Positions 44,437 to 54,133 of a DNA stretch of 64,000 nucleotides are shown here, in pieces. Positions within the stretch are counted from its first letter, which is position 1, and each line of letters begins with the position of its first letter. The notes beneath the pieces are model-generated. The model saw only the letters and a list, made by a program, of their open reading frames with translations, was not told the origin of the DNA and searched no databases. The stretch covers positions 2,117,001 to 2,181,000 of the forward strand of contig NZ_CP114871.1 of NCBI RefSeq assembly GCF_027474405.1. The letters are read 5' to 3'. The position numbers and the translations under genes are program-made. Source of the stretch: Caulobacter sp. NIBR2454. GTDB lineage: Bacteria > Pseudomonadota > Alphaproteobacteria > Caulobacterales > Caulobacteraceae.

Positions 44437-45885
44437 ATGTCTGTTGCGATCCGTGCCGTCGTGCTTGCGGCGTCACTCTGCTTTTCCGGCGTCGCCATGG
44501 CGCATGAAAGGGACTGGGGAGCGGCGCTCAGGTCGGATGCGGACGCGATGCGGCGCATCTACAACGAAAGCCACCCCGGCGCGGTTGATCCCGCCAATCC
44601 CGAATTCAACAAGCAGCTCACCGACATCCATGCCGCCGCCTATGCGCGCAGCCACACCGTGCGCAATCAGGCGGACTATGAGCTTGGGGTTAGGGCCATG
44701 GGCGCGGCTTTCAACGACGGCCACGCGGGGACCTATCCATCGCGCCAATTGCCAAAGCTGACCAACTACTGGACAGGCTTTGTGTTGCGCTCCGTAAACG
44801 GCGAACTCAGGGTGGCCCTGCGCGAGGACGGCGCGGCTCCACCGTTGGACGCCCGGCTAATGTCCTGCGACGGGATTGCCGCGGACAGGCTCTATGAACA
44901 ACGGGTTGGGACCTACAACCCGCTCTTCTCTCTTGAGGCTCGGCGCGCTCGCCTCGGAGGCCGCCTGCTACTCCAGTACGGAGAACCGTCCCTCGACGAT
45001 CGACCCAAGCGGTGCATCTTTCAGCAGGGGACGGAGTCGAAGTCGTACGATCTCACATGGCGACCGCACCCGGATATTGGTCCGCTGCTGACTAAGGCCG
45101 CCCAGAGCTTCGTTGCGCCTATTGAAAGACGAGTGCTTCCCGACGGCACGATCTGGATATCCGCCGGCACGTTCAACAACATCCCGGGCAGTGACGTCTC
45201 TACCCGTCTGGCGAACCTGGTGAGCTCAATAGAGCACGACCCATCGCTGCGCGATGCGCCGCGAGTGGTTCTGGATGTTCGCGGCAACGGAGGCGGCGAC
45301 TCCCTGTGGAGCTACCGCATGGCGCAGGCGCTGTTCGGCGCGGACTATGTCGAGGCCGTCGCTCCCGCCTCCGAGGGAATCGATTGGCGACCGTCGAGCG
45401 ACAACATCGCCCACTTCGAACGCCTGCTGGAGGGATGGAGAAAGGAAGCCGAGCCCAACACTCAATCGATAGAATGGGTGACGAAAGTTCTGGCGGGCAT
45501 GAAAGCAGCAAAAGCCTCGGGCGCTACTTTCTGGCGTGAGATCGATGCTCCCCGCACCAAGTCAAGCTCAGCGCTCCGATCACAGTACGCAGGCCGCGCG
45601 ATCGTCCTTGTGGACGGCGCCTGCGGGTCGGCGTGCCTAGACGCCGTCGATGTCTGGAAAGCGGCGGGTGCTGTTCTCGTGGGAAGAGAAACCGCAGCCG
45701 ATAGCCTGTATATGGACGTGCGTTATGAAACCTTGCCTAGCGGCATGGCCACGCTCGCTATTCCCACCAAGGTTTATCGTGGTCGACAGCGGGGCTCCAA
45801 CGAACCCTATCGCCCCGACCACGTCTGGAACGGTGGCATGAATGACACCCCGGCGCTGGAGAAGTGGATTGTCGCCCTTCCCTAA
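44437..45885 (+). CDS. S41 family peptidase-like secreted protein
   Basis: 482 residues. The signal peptide is MSVAIRAVVLAASLCFSGVA, cleaved near AMA/H. The S41 core has RVVLDVRGNGGGDSLWSYRM and the nucleophile region IVLVDGACGSACLDAVDVWK (serine in GSAC), followed by GAVLVGRETAADSLYMDVRY. No PDZ domain is evident between, unlike CtpA. A TTG at 44425 could start earlier. Codon use and base composition are somewhat less GC-biased than neighbours. Convergent with the egt fusion, overlapping by 4 bp. Target unknown. Confidence 0.84.
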   Translation: MSVAIRAVVLAASLCFSGVAMAHERDWGAALRSDADAMRRIYNESHPGAVDPANPEFNKQLTDIHAAAYARSHTVRNQADYELGVRAMGAAFNDGHAGTYPSRQLPKLTNYWTGFVLRSVNGELRVALREDGAAPPLDARLMSCDGIAADRLYEQRVGTYNPLFSLEARRARLGGRLLLQYGEPSLDDRPKRCIFQQGTESKSYDLTWRPHPDIGPLLTKAAQSFVAPIERRVLPDGTIWISAGTFNNIPGSDVSTRLANLVSSIEHDPSLRDAPRVVLDVRGNGGGDSLWSYRMAQALFGADYVEAVAPASEGIDWRPSSDNIAHFERLLEGWRKEAEPNTQSIEWVTKVLAGMKAAKASGATFWREIDAPRTKSSSALRSQYAGRAIVLVDGACGSACLDAVDVWKAAGAVLVGRETAADSLYMDVRYETLPSGMATLAIPTKVYRGRQRGSNEPYRPDHVWNGGMNDTPALEKWIVALP

Positions 45886-48152
45886 ACCGCCGTCAGCAGG
45901 AACGCCCCGAACTCAGGCGCCGGGCTGATCCACTGGCGGGTCACGCTCCAGCCGCTCTTGTCGGCTAGGTCGGCCACGCGTTGCGGCGTGAACTTGTAGG
46001 CGTTCTCGGTGTGGATCGTCTCGCCTGCGGCGAAGCGGAACTGACGGCCGGCGGCCCGGACCGTCTGGGTCGAGGTGCTGAGCAGGTGCATCTCCATGCG
46101 CTGCTCGATGGCGTTCCAGATCGCCAGGTGCTCGAAGGCGTCGAGATCGAAGTCGCCCTCGGCCTCGCGATTGATGCGCGCCAGGATGTTCTTGTTGAAG
46201 GCGGCGGTGACGCCGGCGCTGTCGTCATAGGCGGCCACTAGGATCGACTCATCCTTCACCTGATCCGCGCCGAGGATGAAGGTCGAGCCATCGCCCAGCA
46301 GGCGACGGGCGGCCTTCAGGAAGGCCACAGCCTCGTCCGGCGTGAAGTTGCCGATGGTCGAGCCGGGGAAGAAGCCCACGCGAGGCCGCTCGCCCAGGGC
46401 CGGCGGCAGGCGCAGGGCCGTGGTGAAGTCGTCCAGCAGCGGCGCGACCAGCAGGTTGGGATAGTCGGCCTGGATCGCCTCGGCCGCGTCGGCCAGGGCC
46501 GTTGGGCTGATGTCGATCGGGGCGTAGGCCGCGATGTGGGGCGCCGCGTCCAGCAGGTGTCGGGTCTTGAGGCTGGCGCCGCTGCCGAACTCGACCAGAG
46601 CGGCGTCGTTGGGGATAGCCGCCGCAAGCTCCGGCGCGATGCTCTGCAGCAGCGCCGTCTCGGTGCGGGTCGGATAGTATTCCGGCGTCTCGCAGATCTC
46701 CTCGAACAGGCGCGAGCCTTCCGCGTCGTAGAAGTACTTGGGCGACAAGGTCTTGGGCGAGGCCGACAGGCCGGCGATCACGTCGCGTTCGAACCCGGTC
46801 AGCTCCGGCTCGGCGGCGCTCTTGCGGCGGGCGTCGCGCGCCAGACGCAGTCCGGCGAACATCCAGCGCTGATGCGGATAGTAGAAGTTGCGGTAGCTGG
46901 CGCGGACATGGCCGTCTGGCGTGACGCATGCGCCGCCGCGCAGGACCATCTGGCCCGACATGAACTTGCCGTTGTATTCGCCGACCGCGCCGGGTCCGGC
47001 CTCGAACCCGGGATAGGGACCGTAGGCGCTGGCGGTCCATTCCCAGACATCGCCGAACATCTGCTTCAGCCGGGCGCCCGCCGGCGCGGCGCGGGGGTTG
47101 AGCTCGCGCGACGAAAGGAAGGCGCCCTCCCCCGTCGCGGAGGCGGCGGAATGCTCCCACTCGGCTTCGGTGGGCAGGCGCGCGCCGGCCCAGGCGGCGT
47201 AGGCGGCGGCCTCATAAAAGCTGACATGGACCACGGGGGCGGCGGGATCGATGGCGTTAAGACCGCGCAGGGTCATGGCCTTCCAGCCGCCTTCGGCCTT
47301 GCGCCAATAGAGCGGCGCGGACCAGTCCTCGGCCTGCACGCGGGCCCAACCGTCGGACAGCCAGTATTCGGGCCGGCGGTAGCCGCCGTCCTCCATGAAG
47401 GCCAGCCACTCGCCATTGGTCACGGCGCGGTCGGCCAGCTCGAACGGCTCCAGATAGACCTTGTGGCGCGGTCCCTCGTTGTCGAAGGCGAAGCCGCGGC
47501 CCTGGCGGCCGATCTCGACCAGACCGCCGTCGAAGGGAACGAAGGCCAGCGGCGCGGCCCTGCCTTCGCCAATCTGGCGGCCACGCGCATAGGCGGGATC
47601 GACCGGCGAGTTGCTGAACAGATGCAGCACGTCCATCAGCATCAGTTCCTGATGCTGCTCCTCGTGGGCGAAACCCAGGGCGAGAAGCGGCTCCAGCGCG
47701 GGATCGACCCCGCCCTGCAGCAGGCGCGCCATGGCCGCGTCGACGTGATGTCGGTAGTCCATGATCTCCGACGCCGCCGGCCGGGTCAGCAGGCCGCGTT
47801 GCGGGCGCGGCTGCCGGGGTCCAAGGGCCTCGTAGTAGGAGTTGAACAGGTAGCTGTAGAGCTCGTCGAACGGCCGATAGCCCGGCGCGTGCTCGACCAG
47901 GACGAAGGTCTCGAAGAACCAGGTCGTGTGCGCCAGGTGCCACTTGGCGGGGCTGGCGTCGGGCATCGACTGGACCGCCTGATCCTCGGCCGTCAGGGGC
48001 GCGGCGAGCGCTTCCGTCGCGCGGCGCACCCGAAGGTAGCGATCAAGCATCGTGTCGCCCACAGGCGTCGAAGCGGCGAAGCGGACGGCGTCGTCGAGCG
48101 GGCTCATGAGCCCAGAACGGTCAAGCCGCGCGTCGGTTGCTTCGCTGTCCAT
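45882..48152 (-). CDS. Ergothioneine synthesis fusion: EgtB (sulfoxide synthase)-EgtD (histidine methyltransferase)
   Basis: 756 residues from ATG 48152 (GGAG nine bases upstream; ATG 48179 is an alternative). The order is DinB-like domain (about 40-185) with HLAHTTWFFE (His72/His75) and the iron motif HEEQHQE (His163, His167); formylglycine-generating-enzyme-like domain (about 195-440; GDVWEWTASAYGPYPGFEAG, RGGACVTPDG); then an EgtD-type methyltransferase (about 450-756; YFYDAEGSRLFEEICETPEY, LVEFGSGASLKT, GFFPGSTIGNF). EgtD trimethylates histidine to hercynine; EgtB joins hercynine to a thiol donor. Here the two steps lie on one chain in EgtB-EgtD order. EgtE and EgtC homologues are not in the window. 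Confidence 0.88.
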   Translation of the reverse strand: MDSEATDARLDRSGLMSPLDDAVRFAASTPVGDTMLDRYLRVRRATEALAAPLTAEDQAVQSMPDASPAKWHLAHTTWFFETFVLVEHAPGYRPFDELYSYLFNSYYEALGPRQPRPQRGLLTRPAASEIMDYRHHVDAAMARLLQGGVDPALEPLLALGFAHEEQHQELMLMDVLHLFSNSPVDPAYARGRQIGEGRAAPLAFVPFDGGLVEIGRQGRGFAFDNEGPRHKVYLEPFELADRAVTNGEWLAFMEDGGYRRPEYWLSDGWARVQAEDWSAPLYWRKAEGGWKAMTLRGLNAIDPAAPVVHVSFYEAAAYAAWAGARLPTEAEWEHSAASATGEGAFLSSRELNPRAAPAGARLKQMFGDVWEWTASAYGPYPGFEAGPGAVGEYNGKFMSGQMVLRGGACVTPDGHVRASYRNFYYPHQRWMFAGLRLARDARRKSAAEPELTGFERDVIAGLSASPKTLSPKYFYDAEGSRLFEEICETPEYYPTRTETALLQSIAPELAAAIPNDAALVEFGSGASLKTRHLLDAAPHIAAYAPIDISPTALADAAEAIQADYPNLLVAPLLDDFTTALRLPPALGERPRVGFFPGSTIGNFTPDEAVAFLKAARRLLGDGSTFILGADQVKDESILVAAYDDSAGVTAAFNKNILARINREAEGDFDLDAFEHLAIWNAIEQRMEMHLLSTSTQTVRAAGRQFRFAAGETIHTENAYKFTPQRVADLADKSGWSVTRQWISPAPEFGAFLLTAV

Positions 48153-48239
48153 GCCTTGAGTCTCCGGTTGAAAGTCCAAGCTACGCCTGGGGTGTGTCAG
48201 AAACTGGCAGCAGGATGACGGTGGGTTGGCGGCAGGCTT

Positions 48240-48995
48240 TTACAACCCAGCCGCCAGGCCCAGGAGGAAGCCTAGCTCAAAAACCTGCTCCACGGCGCCC
48301 AGCACGTCGCCCGTGTGCCCGCCCAGCAGTCGGCGAGCCAGGAACACCACCGCCAGGGCCAGGACGCCTCCGATGCCAAGGCCAAGCAACAGGTTCCCGG
48401 CAGGCAGGAAGACCATGGGCCAGACGGCGATCAGCGCGGCCATCAAGACCTCGCCCCAGCGCACGCCGTCGGGCACGGGCTTCCACTTGGCGACCGAGGC
48501 GTCGCCGGCATAGGGCGACAGACGCATCACCAGCACCGCCGCCGCACGGCCAGCGCCATGGGCCGCCAGCAAGGCGAGCGCGGCGATCACGGGCGCCAGC
48601 GAGGCCAAGGCGGCGACCTTCAGCCCCAGCACCAGGACCAGAGCGATGACGCCATAGGTCCCGACGCGGCTGTCCTTCATGATCTCCAGCCGGCGCTCCG
48701 GCGTCTGGCCCCCGCCCAGGCCGTCAGCGGTGTCGGCCAGGCCGTCTTCGTGAAAGGCGCCGGTGATCAGGACGCCGGCCGCCACCGCCAGGAGCGCGGC
48801 GATCCAACTGATCCAGAAGTGCGCCGCGGCGAGCAGGACGAGGGCCGATAGGCCGCCGACGATCTGGCCGACCAGCGGAAACCAGCGGGCGCTGCGGGTC
48901 GTCCAGTCCGGCTCGAACCGCGACAGCTTTGGGGTCGGCAGGCGGGTCAGGAACTGGACCGCGCAGAAGAAGAGCTCGACCTGCCGCCGCAGCAT
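48240..48995 (-). CDS. cobS: Adenosylcobinamide-GDP ribazoletransferase
   Basis: 251 residues with several membrane segments, an FLTRLPTPK motif near the start, and FHEDGLADTADGLGGG with the conserved aspartates of CobS. It joins adenosylcobinamide-GDP to alpha-ribazole (phosphate), the last step of nucleotide loop assembly, at the inner membrane. It is the last gene of the B12 operon, one base after the cobT gene. Confidence 0.95.
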   Translation of the reverse strand: MLRRQVELFFCAVQFLTRLPTPKLSRFEPDWTTRSARWFPLVGQIVGGLSALVLLAAAHFWISWIAALLAVAAGVLITGAFHEDGLADTADGLGGGQTPERRLEIMKDSRVGTYGVIALVLVLGLKVAALASLAPVIAALALLAAHGAGRAAAVLVMRLSPYAGDASVAKWKPVPDGVRWGEVLMAALIAVWPMVFLPAGNLLLGLGIGGVLALAVVFLARRLLGGHTGDVLGAVEQVFELGFLLGLAAGL

Positions 48996-48996
48996 G

Positions 48997-49998
48997 TCAG
49001 AGCCGCCCCGCCAGCACGTCGTCCAGGCTGGCGACGTCGGTCAGCAGCCGGGCGGCGGCGCGGACCAGCGGCAGGGCCAGCAGGGCGCCGGTCCCCTCGC
49101 CGAGACGCAGGTCGAGGTCGAGCAAGGGTTCGGCTCCCAGAACGTGCAGCATCAGGCCGTGACCACGCTCGGCGGATCGGTGGGAGAAGATCAGCACCTC
49201 GCGCGCCTCGGGCCGCAAACGGACGGCGGCCAAGGCGGCGGCCGTGCAGATGAAGCCGTCGACCAGAACGGGCATCCGCGCCTCCGCGGCGCCGAGAATG
49301 GCGCCGGTCATCATGGCGATCTCCAGCCCGCCGAACTGCGCCATCACGTGGAGGGGTTCGGATGCGTCGGAGCGGCCGGCGGCCTGCTCCAGCGCCGCGC
49401 GCTTGCGGGCCATGCCCTCGGGCGTGTGGCCGGTTCCCTGTCCGATGCAGTCCTCCAGCCTCGCCGGCGCCAGACGATGCATCAGCAGGGCGGCGGAGGC
49501 GGTGTTGCCGATGCCCATTTCGCCGAGCAGCAGGATGTCCACATTCTCGGCCGCCACGTCCTGAACGATCCTCGCGCCGCGATCCAGCGCGAGGCGGACC
49601 TCGTCGAGGGTCAGGGCGGATTCGACGGCGGCGTTGCGCGTGCCAGGGCGGATCTTGGCGGCGATGAGATCCGGATGGGCGGGCAGCAGGCCGGCCACCC
49701 CCGCGTCCACCACCTTGAGCTCGGCCCCCGCCGCGCGGGCGAAGGCGTTGGCGCTGGCCTTGCCGGCCAGGAAGGTGGCGACCATGGCCTGGGTCACCGC
49801 CGAGGGATAGGCCGAGACGCCGGACTCGGTCAGGCCGTGATCGCCGGCGAAAACCAACAGCCGCGCGCGGTCGATGCGGGGGTCGGCGCGGCCGGCGATA
49901 AGCGCCAGTTGGACGGCCAGGTCCTCGATCCGGCCAAGGGAGCCGGGCGGCTTGGCCTTGCCGTCGATCAAGGCGCGGATGGCGGTCTCTTCAATCAT
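48997..49998 (-). CDS. cobT: Nicotinate-nucleotide--dimethylbenzimidazole phosphoribosyltransferase
   Basis: 333 residues. Features are [60 protein letters not shown] and [15 protein letters not shown], all typical of the CobT/CobU fold. It makes alpha-ribazole phosphate from dimethylbenzimidazole and nicotinate mononucleotide. Its start overlaps the cobQ stop by 4 bp. No BluB gene (dimethylbenzimidazole synthesis) is in the window. Confidence 0.96.
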   Translation of the reverse strand: MIEETAIRALIDGKAKPPGSLGRIEDLAVQLALIAGRADPRIDRARLLVFAGDHGLTESGVSAYPSAVTQAMVATFLAGKASANAFARAAGAELKVVDAGVAGLLPAHPDLIAAKIRPGTRNAAVESALTLDEVRLALDRGARIVQDVAAENVDILLLGEMGIGNTASAALLMHRLAPARLEDCIGQGTGHTPEGMARKRAALEQAAGRSDASEPLHVMAQFGGLEIAMMTGAILGAAEARMPVLVDGFICTAAALAAVRLRPEAREVLIFSHRSAERGHGLMLHVLGAEPLLDLDLRLGEGTGALLALPLVRAAARLLTDVASLDDVLAGRL

Positions 49999-51464
49999 GC
50001 GAAGTCCTTGAGCCCGGCGATACGCGCCAGGGCGGAAATGTCGAGGGAGCGCTCCAGCATGGCGGCGACCTCGTCGAGGGCGGTATCGACGGCGTGGGCC
50101 TGGTCGATACCGGTCGAAGCCGCGCCAAGTTGCGCCAGCAACGCCGCGCGAGCTTCGCCGCTGGCGAACAGGCCATGGACATAGGCGCCGGCGACACGGC
50201 CGTCGGGACTGACCGCCCCCTCGCCCGCGCCGTTGTCGAACACCAGCAGCGGCCGTTGCAGACCGCGGCCATCCGTGCGGCCCACATGCATCTCGTAGCC
50301 TTCGAACCGGGCGTCGCTATTGGCGAGGCGGCCGGCGACGGGGCGCAGGACCTTGTCGCTGGTCAGGACCGTATCGACATCGAGCAGGCCAAGACCGGAC
50401 GCCTCACCCGCCAGCCCCTCGATCCCCCGCGGGTCGGCGACGGTGCGGCCCAGCATCTGGAAGCCGCCGCAGACGCCCAGCACGCGCCCGCCGCGACGGA
50501 CATGGGCGGCCAGGTCGATGTCCCAGCCTTGGGCCCGCAAGAAGGCAAGATCAGCCAGGGTCGCCTTGGTCCCCGGCAGGATGACGAGGTCGGCATCGCC
50601 CGGCAGCGGCGTTCCGGGAGGGATGAAGGCGAAGTCCACGGACGGCTCGGCGCGCAGAGGGTCAAAGTCATCGAAATTGGCGATGCGCGACAGCATGGGC
50701 ACGACGATGCGCACCTTGCCGCCCTTGCCCGCAGCCGCGTGGTCGAGGATCACGGCGTCCTCGGCGGGCAGGGATTTGGCGGCCGCCAGCCACGGCGCCA
50801 TGCCCAGGTCCGGCCAGCCGGTGCGGGCCGTGATCTCGGTCCGGCCATCCTGGAACAGGGTCGGGTCGCCGCGGAACTTGTTGATGACGAAGCCCCGGAT
50901 CATGGCGCGGTCGGCTTCGTCCAGCACGGCGTGGGCGCCGACCAGGGCGGCGATGACATGGCCTCGGTCAATGTCGCCCACCAGCACTACCGGCACGTCG
51001 GCGGCGATGGCGAAGCCCATGTTCGCGATGTCGCCTGCGCGCAGGTTGATCTCGGCCGGGCTGCCGGCGCCCTCGACGATGACGAGGTCGCTTTGGCTCT
51101 GCAGGGTGCGGAAGCTTTCCAGCACCACGTCGAGCAGGGCTGCCTTCTTCTCCTGGTAGCCGCGCGCCTGCCAGTTTCCGGCGATCTTGCCGCGCACGAT
51201 CACCTGGGCGCCGACGTCGCTCTGCGGCTTGAGCAGGACCGGATTCATGTCCACCGTCAGGGGCGTGCGGCAGGCGACGGCTTGCAGGGCCTGGGCGCGA
51301 CCGATCTCGCCGCCGTCGGCGGTGACGGCGGCGTTGTTGGACATGTTCTGCGGCTTGAAGGGCCGCACGGTCAGGCCGCGATTGGCGAACAGCCGGCACA
51401 GGCCGGCCACTAGCACCGACTTGCCTACGTCCGAGCCGCAGCCCTGGATCATCAACGCGGCCAA
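49995..51464 (-). CDS. cobQ: Cobyric acid synthase
   Basis: 489 residues. A P-loop amidotransferase domain opens with [20 protein letters not shown], followed by [17 protein letters not shown] class-I-like glutamine amidotransferase domain (about 260-460) has the cysteine in [11 protein letters not shown]. It amidates the peripheral carboxylates of adenosylcobyrinic acid a,c-diamide. Its presence without the rest of the corrin ring pathway suggests salvage of late intermediates, or that other pathway genes lie elsewhere. It starts 13 bp within the preceding gene's end. Confidence 0.95.
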   Translation of the reverse strand: MAALMIQGCGSDVGKSVLVAGLCRLFANRGLTVRPFKPQNMSNNAAVTADGGEIGRAQALQAVACRTPLTVDMNPVLLKPQSDVGAQVIVRGKIAGNWQARGYQEKKAALLDVVLESFRTLQSQSDLVIVEGAGSPAEINLRAGDIANMGFAIAADVPVVLVGDIDRGHVIAALVGAHAVLDEADRAMIRGFVINKFRGDPTLFQDGRTEITARTGWPDLGMAPWLAAAKSLPAEDAVILDHAAAGKGGKVRIVVPMLSRIANFDDFDPLRAEPSVDFAFIPPGTPLPGDADLVILPGTKATLADLAFLRAQGWDIDLAAHVRRGGRVLGVCGGFQMLGRTVADPRGIEGLAGEASGLGLLDVDTVLTSDKVLRPVAGRLANSDARFEGYEMHVGRTDGRGLQRPLLVFDNGAGEGAVSPDGRVAGAYVHGLFASGEARAALLAQLGAASTGIDQAHAVDTALDEVAAMLERSLDISALARIAGLKDFA

Positions 51465-52381
51465 ACCAGGCCTCCGATCAGCAACAGGACCGCCAGGATC
51501 GCACAGGCGCGCAGGTAGACGCCAAGGCCGCGTTTCAAGTCGGCGGAATTGGGTGTCGGGCCATCGCCGAAGACCGGCCGGTCGTGGACGACGCCGTCAT
51601 AGGATGCAGGGCCGCCCAGGCTGACGCCCAGTCCGCCGGCCATGGCCGCCTCGGGCCAGCCCGCGTTGGGCGACGCGTGCTTGCGGGCGTCGCGGATCAT
51701 AGTGCTCCAGCCCCTGCCCGCCGCGATGGCGACCAGAGTCCCAGCGATACGGGCGGGGATCCAGTTCATGACGTCATCGATGCGGGCGGCGAACCAGCCA
51801 AAGGCGCGCCAGCGTTCTTCCCGATGGCCGATCATGCTGTCGGCGGTGTTGACCGCCTTGTAGGCGAACAGCCCGCCGAGCCCGCCGATCAGGAACCAGA
51901 AGATGGGGGCGACCACGCCGTCGCAGAAGCTCTCGGCCAGGCTCTCCAGCGCCGCCGCGGCGATGCTGGATTCGTCGAGGTCGGCGGTGTCGCGTCCGAC
52001 GATGCGGCCGACGGCGGCGCGGGCGGCGTCAAGGTCAGCAGCCTTGGCGACAGCGGCCACGTGGTCATGGAGACTGCGGGCGGCCAGGCCGAGCGAGCCG
52101 AGGATCATCAGGATCAGGACGCCCAGATAGCTCCCGCCCAGCAGGTGATGCAGCAGCGCCCCGACCAGCGCCGCGCCGCCGGCCACCAGAACGACCGTGG
52201 CCACGCCGAGCAGGCGTCGCGTTCGCTCCGGTCGCGCCGGATCGTTCCAGCGCCGCTCGCAGCCATCAATCGCTGCGCCAAGCCAAGCGACGGGATGTGG
52301 CAGTCGCTTGTGAAGCCGGTCCGGATAACCGACCAGACCCTCGATCAGGGCCGCGCCGAGGACCAGCAGCGGATCAGCCAC
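51452..52381 (-). CDS. cbiB: Adenosylcobinamide-phosphate synthase CbiB/CobD
   Basis: 309 residues with four to six membrane segments. Conserved blocks are [48 protein letters not shown] and [20 protein letters not shown] [17 protein letters not shown]. It attaches (R)-1-amino-2-propanol phosphate to adenosylcobyric acid. It overlaps the btuD end and the cobQ start, so translation is coupled. In the Pseudomonas denitrificans naming this is CobD, which should not be confused with the aminotransferase-like CobD at 54981-55973. Confidence 0.95.
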   Translation of the reverse strand: MADPLLVLGAALIEGLVGYPDRLHKRLPHPVAWLGAAIDGCERRWNDPARPERTRRLLGVATVVLVAGGAALVGALLHHLLGGSYLGVLILMILGSLGLAARSLHDHVAAVAKAADLDAARAAVGRIVGRDTADLDESSIAAAALESLAESFCDGVVAPIFWFLIGGLGGLFAYKAVNTADSMIGHREERWRAFGWFAARIDDVMNWIPARIAGTLVAIAAGRGWSTMIRDARKHASPNAGWPEAAMAGGLGVSLGGPASYDGVVHDRPVFGDGPTPNSADLKRGLGVYLRACAILAVLLLIGGLVWPR

Positions 52382-53150
52382 GGCGGCCGACGATCTCGAT
52401 CAGCGGGCCATGGTCGCCCACGGCGAAGCGCGCCTCGACCCCGTAGGCGACCGACAGGATCGGCGGGGCCAGGGCCTCCACTGGCGGGCCGTCGGCCAGG
52501 ACCAGCCCTCCCGCCAGGACGATGACCCGGTCAGCCAGCTTCATGGCCATGGGCAAGTCGTGCAGGGTGACGACGACGCCCTTCCCTTCCCCCGCCAGGT
52601 TGCGGAACAGGGCGGCCGCGTCGAGCTGGTGGCCGGGGTCGAGACCCGCCAGGGGTTCGTCGGCCAGCAGCCATTCGGGCTCTCCCGCCAGGGCGCGGGC
52701 GATCAGAACACGGGCCAGCTCGCCGCCGGACAGGGTGGTGACGGTGCGGGTGGCGAAGGCGGCGACGTCAGCCTTGGCCATGGCGCGGTCGACGGCGGCT
52801 TCGTCCTCGTCGGTCAGGCCCCAGGAGCCGGCGAAGGGGATGCGGCCGAGGCCCACCAGGGTGCGCGCCTCAACCGCCCAGGCGATCTCGGGCGACTGGG
52901 GCAGGAAGCCGATGCGGCGGCCGCGTTCGCGGGCGGAAAGCTCGTGGACGTCGATCCCGTTGAGCCGGGCGATCCCCGCGTCCGGCCGACGCAGACCCGC
53001 CAGGCAGGCCAGCAGGGTCGACTTGCCGGCGCCGTTGGGGCCGACGATGGCGGTCACCTCCCCCGGACGCAGGTCGGCGGAGACCCCCTCCAGCACGCGC
53101 TTGTCGCCCAGGCGGACATGGATGTCGGCGAAACCGAGTTGAGGGGTCAT
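52374..53150 (-). CDS. btuD: Cobalamin ABC transporter ATP-binding protein
   Basis: 258 residues. Walker A is GPNGAGKSTLLACLAGL, the signature LSGGELARVLIARAL, and Walker B LLADEPLAGLD followed by the H-loop LHDLPMAM. It is an iron-siderophore/vitamin B12-type ATPase. Adjacent to the FecCD permease (4-bp overlap) and a periplasmic binding protein in a riboswitch-led operon, so cobalamin or cobinamide import is the likely role. Confidence 0.93.
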   Translation of the reverse strand: MTPQLGFADIHVRLGDKRVLEGVSADLRPGEVTAIVGPNGAGKSTLLACLAGLRRPDAGIARLNGIDVHELSARERGRRIGFLPQSPEIAWAVEARTLVGLGRIPFAGSWGLTDEDEAAVDRAMAKADVAAFATRTVTTLSGGELARVLIARALAGEPEWLLADEPLAGLDPGHQLDAAALFRNLAGEGKGVVVTLHDLPMAMKLADRVIVLAGGLVLADGPPVEALAPPILSVAYGVEARFAVGDHGPLIEIVGRRG

Positions 53151-54133
53151 GCGATCCTCCGGCGCAGGCGGATGAGCAGGGCCAGGAAGAACGGCCCGCC
53201 GATAGCCGCCATGGCGACACCGAGCTTCACCTCGCTGGCGGCCGGGGTCAGGCGCACCAGGATGTCGGCGGCCAGGACGATCACCGCCCCGCCGATAGCG
53301 CTGGGCAGGATCAGGGCGCCAGGGCGCGCGGCCACGAAAGGTCTCAGCAAGTGCGGCGTCACCAACCCGACAAAGCCGATCATGCCGGTGACCGCAACGC
53401 TCGCCCCCACCGCCAGGCCTACGCCCAGGGCCAGCAGGATACGGGTGCGGTCGATATCAATGCCCAGCGACCGGGCGCCGGCGTCGCCCAGGGTCAGGGC
53501 GTCGAAGCTGCGGCGCAGGGTCAGCAGGATCGCTACGCCGACAGTGATGAACGGCAGGGCGAAGCGGACCTCCTCGATGCTGCGGTCCGACAGCGAGCCG
53601 AGCAGCCAGTTGACGATCTCGTTCACCGCCCAGGGGTTGGGCGCGAGGGACAGGGCCATGGAGACGCCTGCGATGGCGATGATCTGCAGGATCGAACCGG
53701 CCAGGATGAAGGTCACCACGCTGGAGGTGGCGCCGGCCAGGGCCAGCAGGATCAGCACGCCGATGATCGCGCCGATCATGGCGCCTACCGGCAACAGCCA
53801 GGCCGAAGCCTCCGCCAGGCCGAAATAGAGAGTGATGACGGCGCCGAGCGAGGCGACGGACGACACGCCCAGCACGCCAGGGTCGGCCAGGGGATTGCGG
53901 GTATAACCCTGAAGCGCGGCTCCGCAGGCGCCGAGCGCCCCGCCCACGGCGACGCCGAGGATCGTGCGCGGCAAGCGCAGGTCGAAGATGATCGGCCAGC
54001 GCGGGTCGGATTGATCGACAAAGGCGCTCCACGGCGCCCAGACCTTGCCCGCGAACAGGCTGGCTATGAACAGGACCACGAGGGCGATCCCAAGGCCGGC
54101 ATAGAGCCTGCCGAGCGGTTGCTTGAGGGTCAT
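53147..54133 (-). CDS. btuC: Cobalamin ABC transporter permease (FecCD family)
   Basis: 328 residues with about ten membrane segments. The FecCD motif RLPRTILGVAVGGALGACGA and GYTRNPLADPGVLGVSSVAS are present, as is a C-terminal GMIGFVGLVTPHLLRPFVAA. ATG 54133 overlaps the binding-protein stop by 4 bp; the frame is open further upstream but without a fitting start. It forms the inner-membrane channel with the ATPase downstream. Confidence 0.94.
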   Translation of the reverse strand: MTLKQPLGRLYAGLGIALVVLFIASLFAGKVWAPWSAFVDQSDPRWPIIFDLRLPRTILGVAVGGALGACGAALQGYTRNPLADPGVLGVSSVASLGAVITLYFGLAEASAWLLPVGAMIGAIIGVLILLALAGATSSVVTFILAGSILQIIAIAGVSMALSLAPNPWAVNEIVNWLLGSLSDRSIEEVRFALPFITVGVAILLTLRRSFDALTLGDAGARSLGIDIDRTRILLALGVGLAVGASVAVTGMIGFVGLVTPHLLRPFVAARPGALILPSAIGGAVIVLAADILVRLTPAASEVKLGVAMAAIGGPFFLALLIRLRRRIA

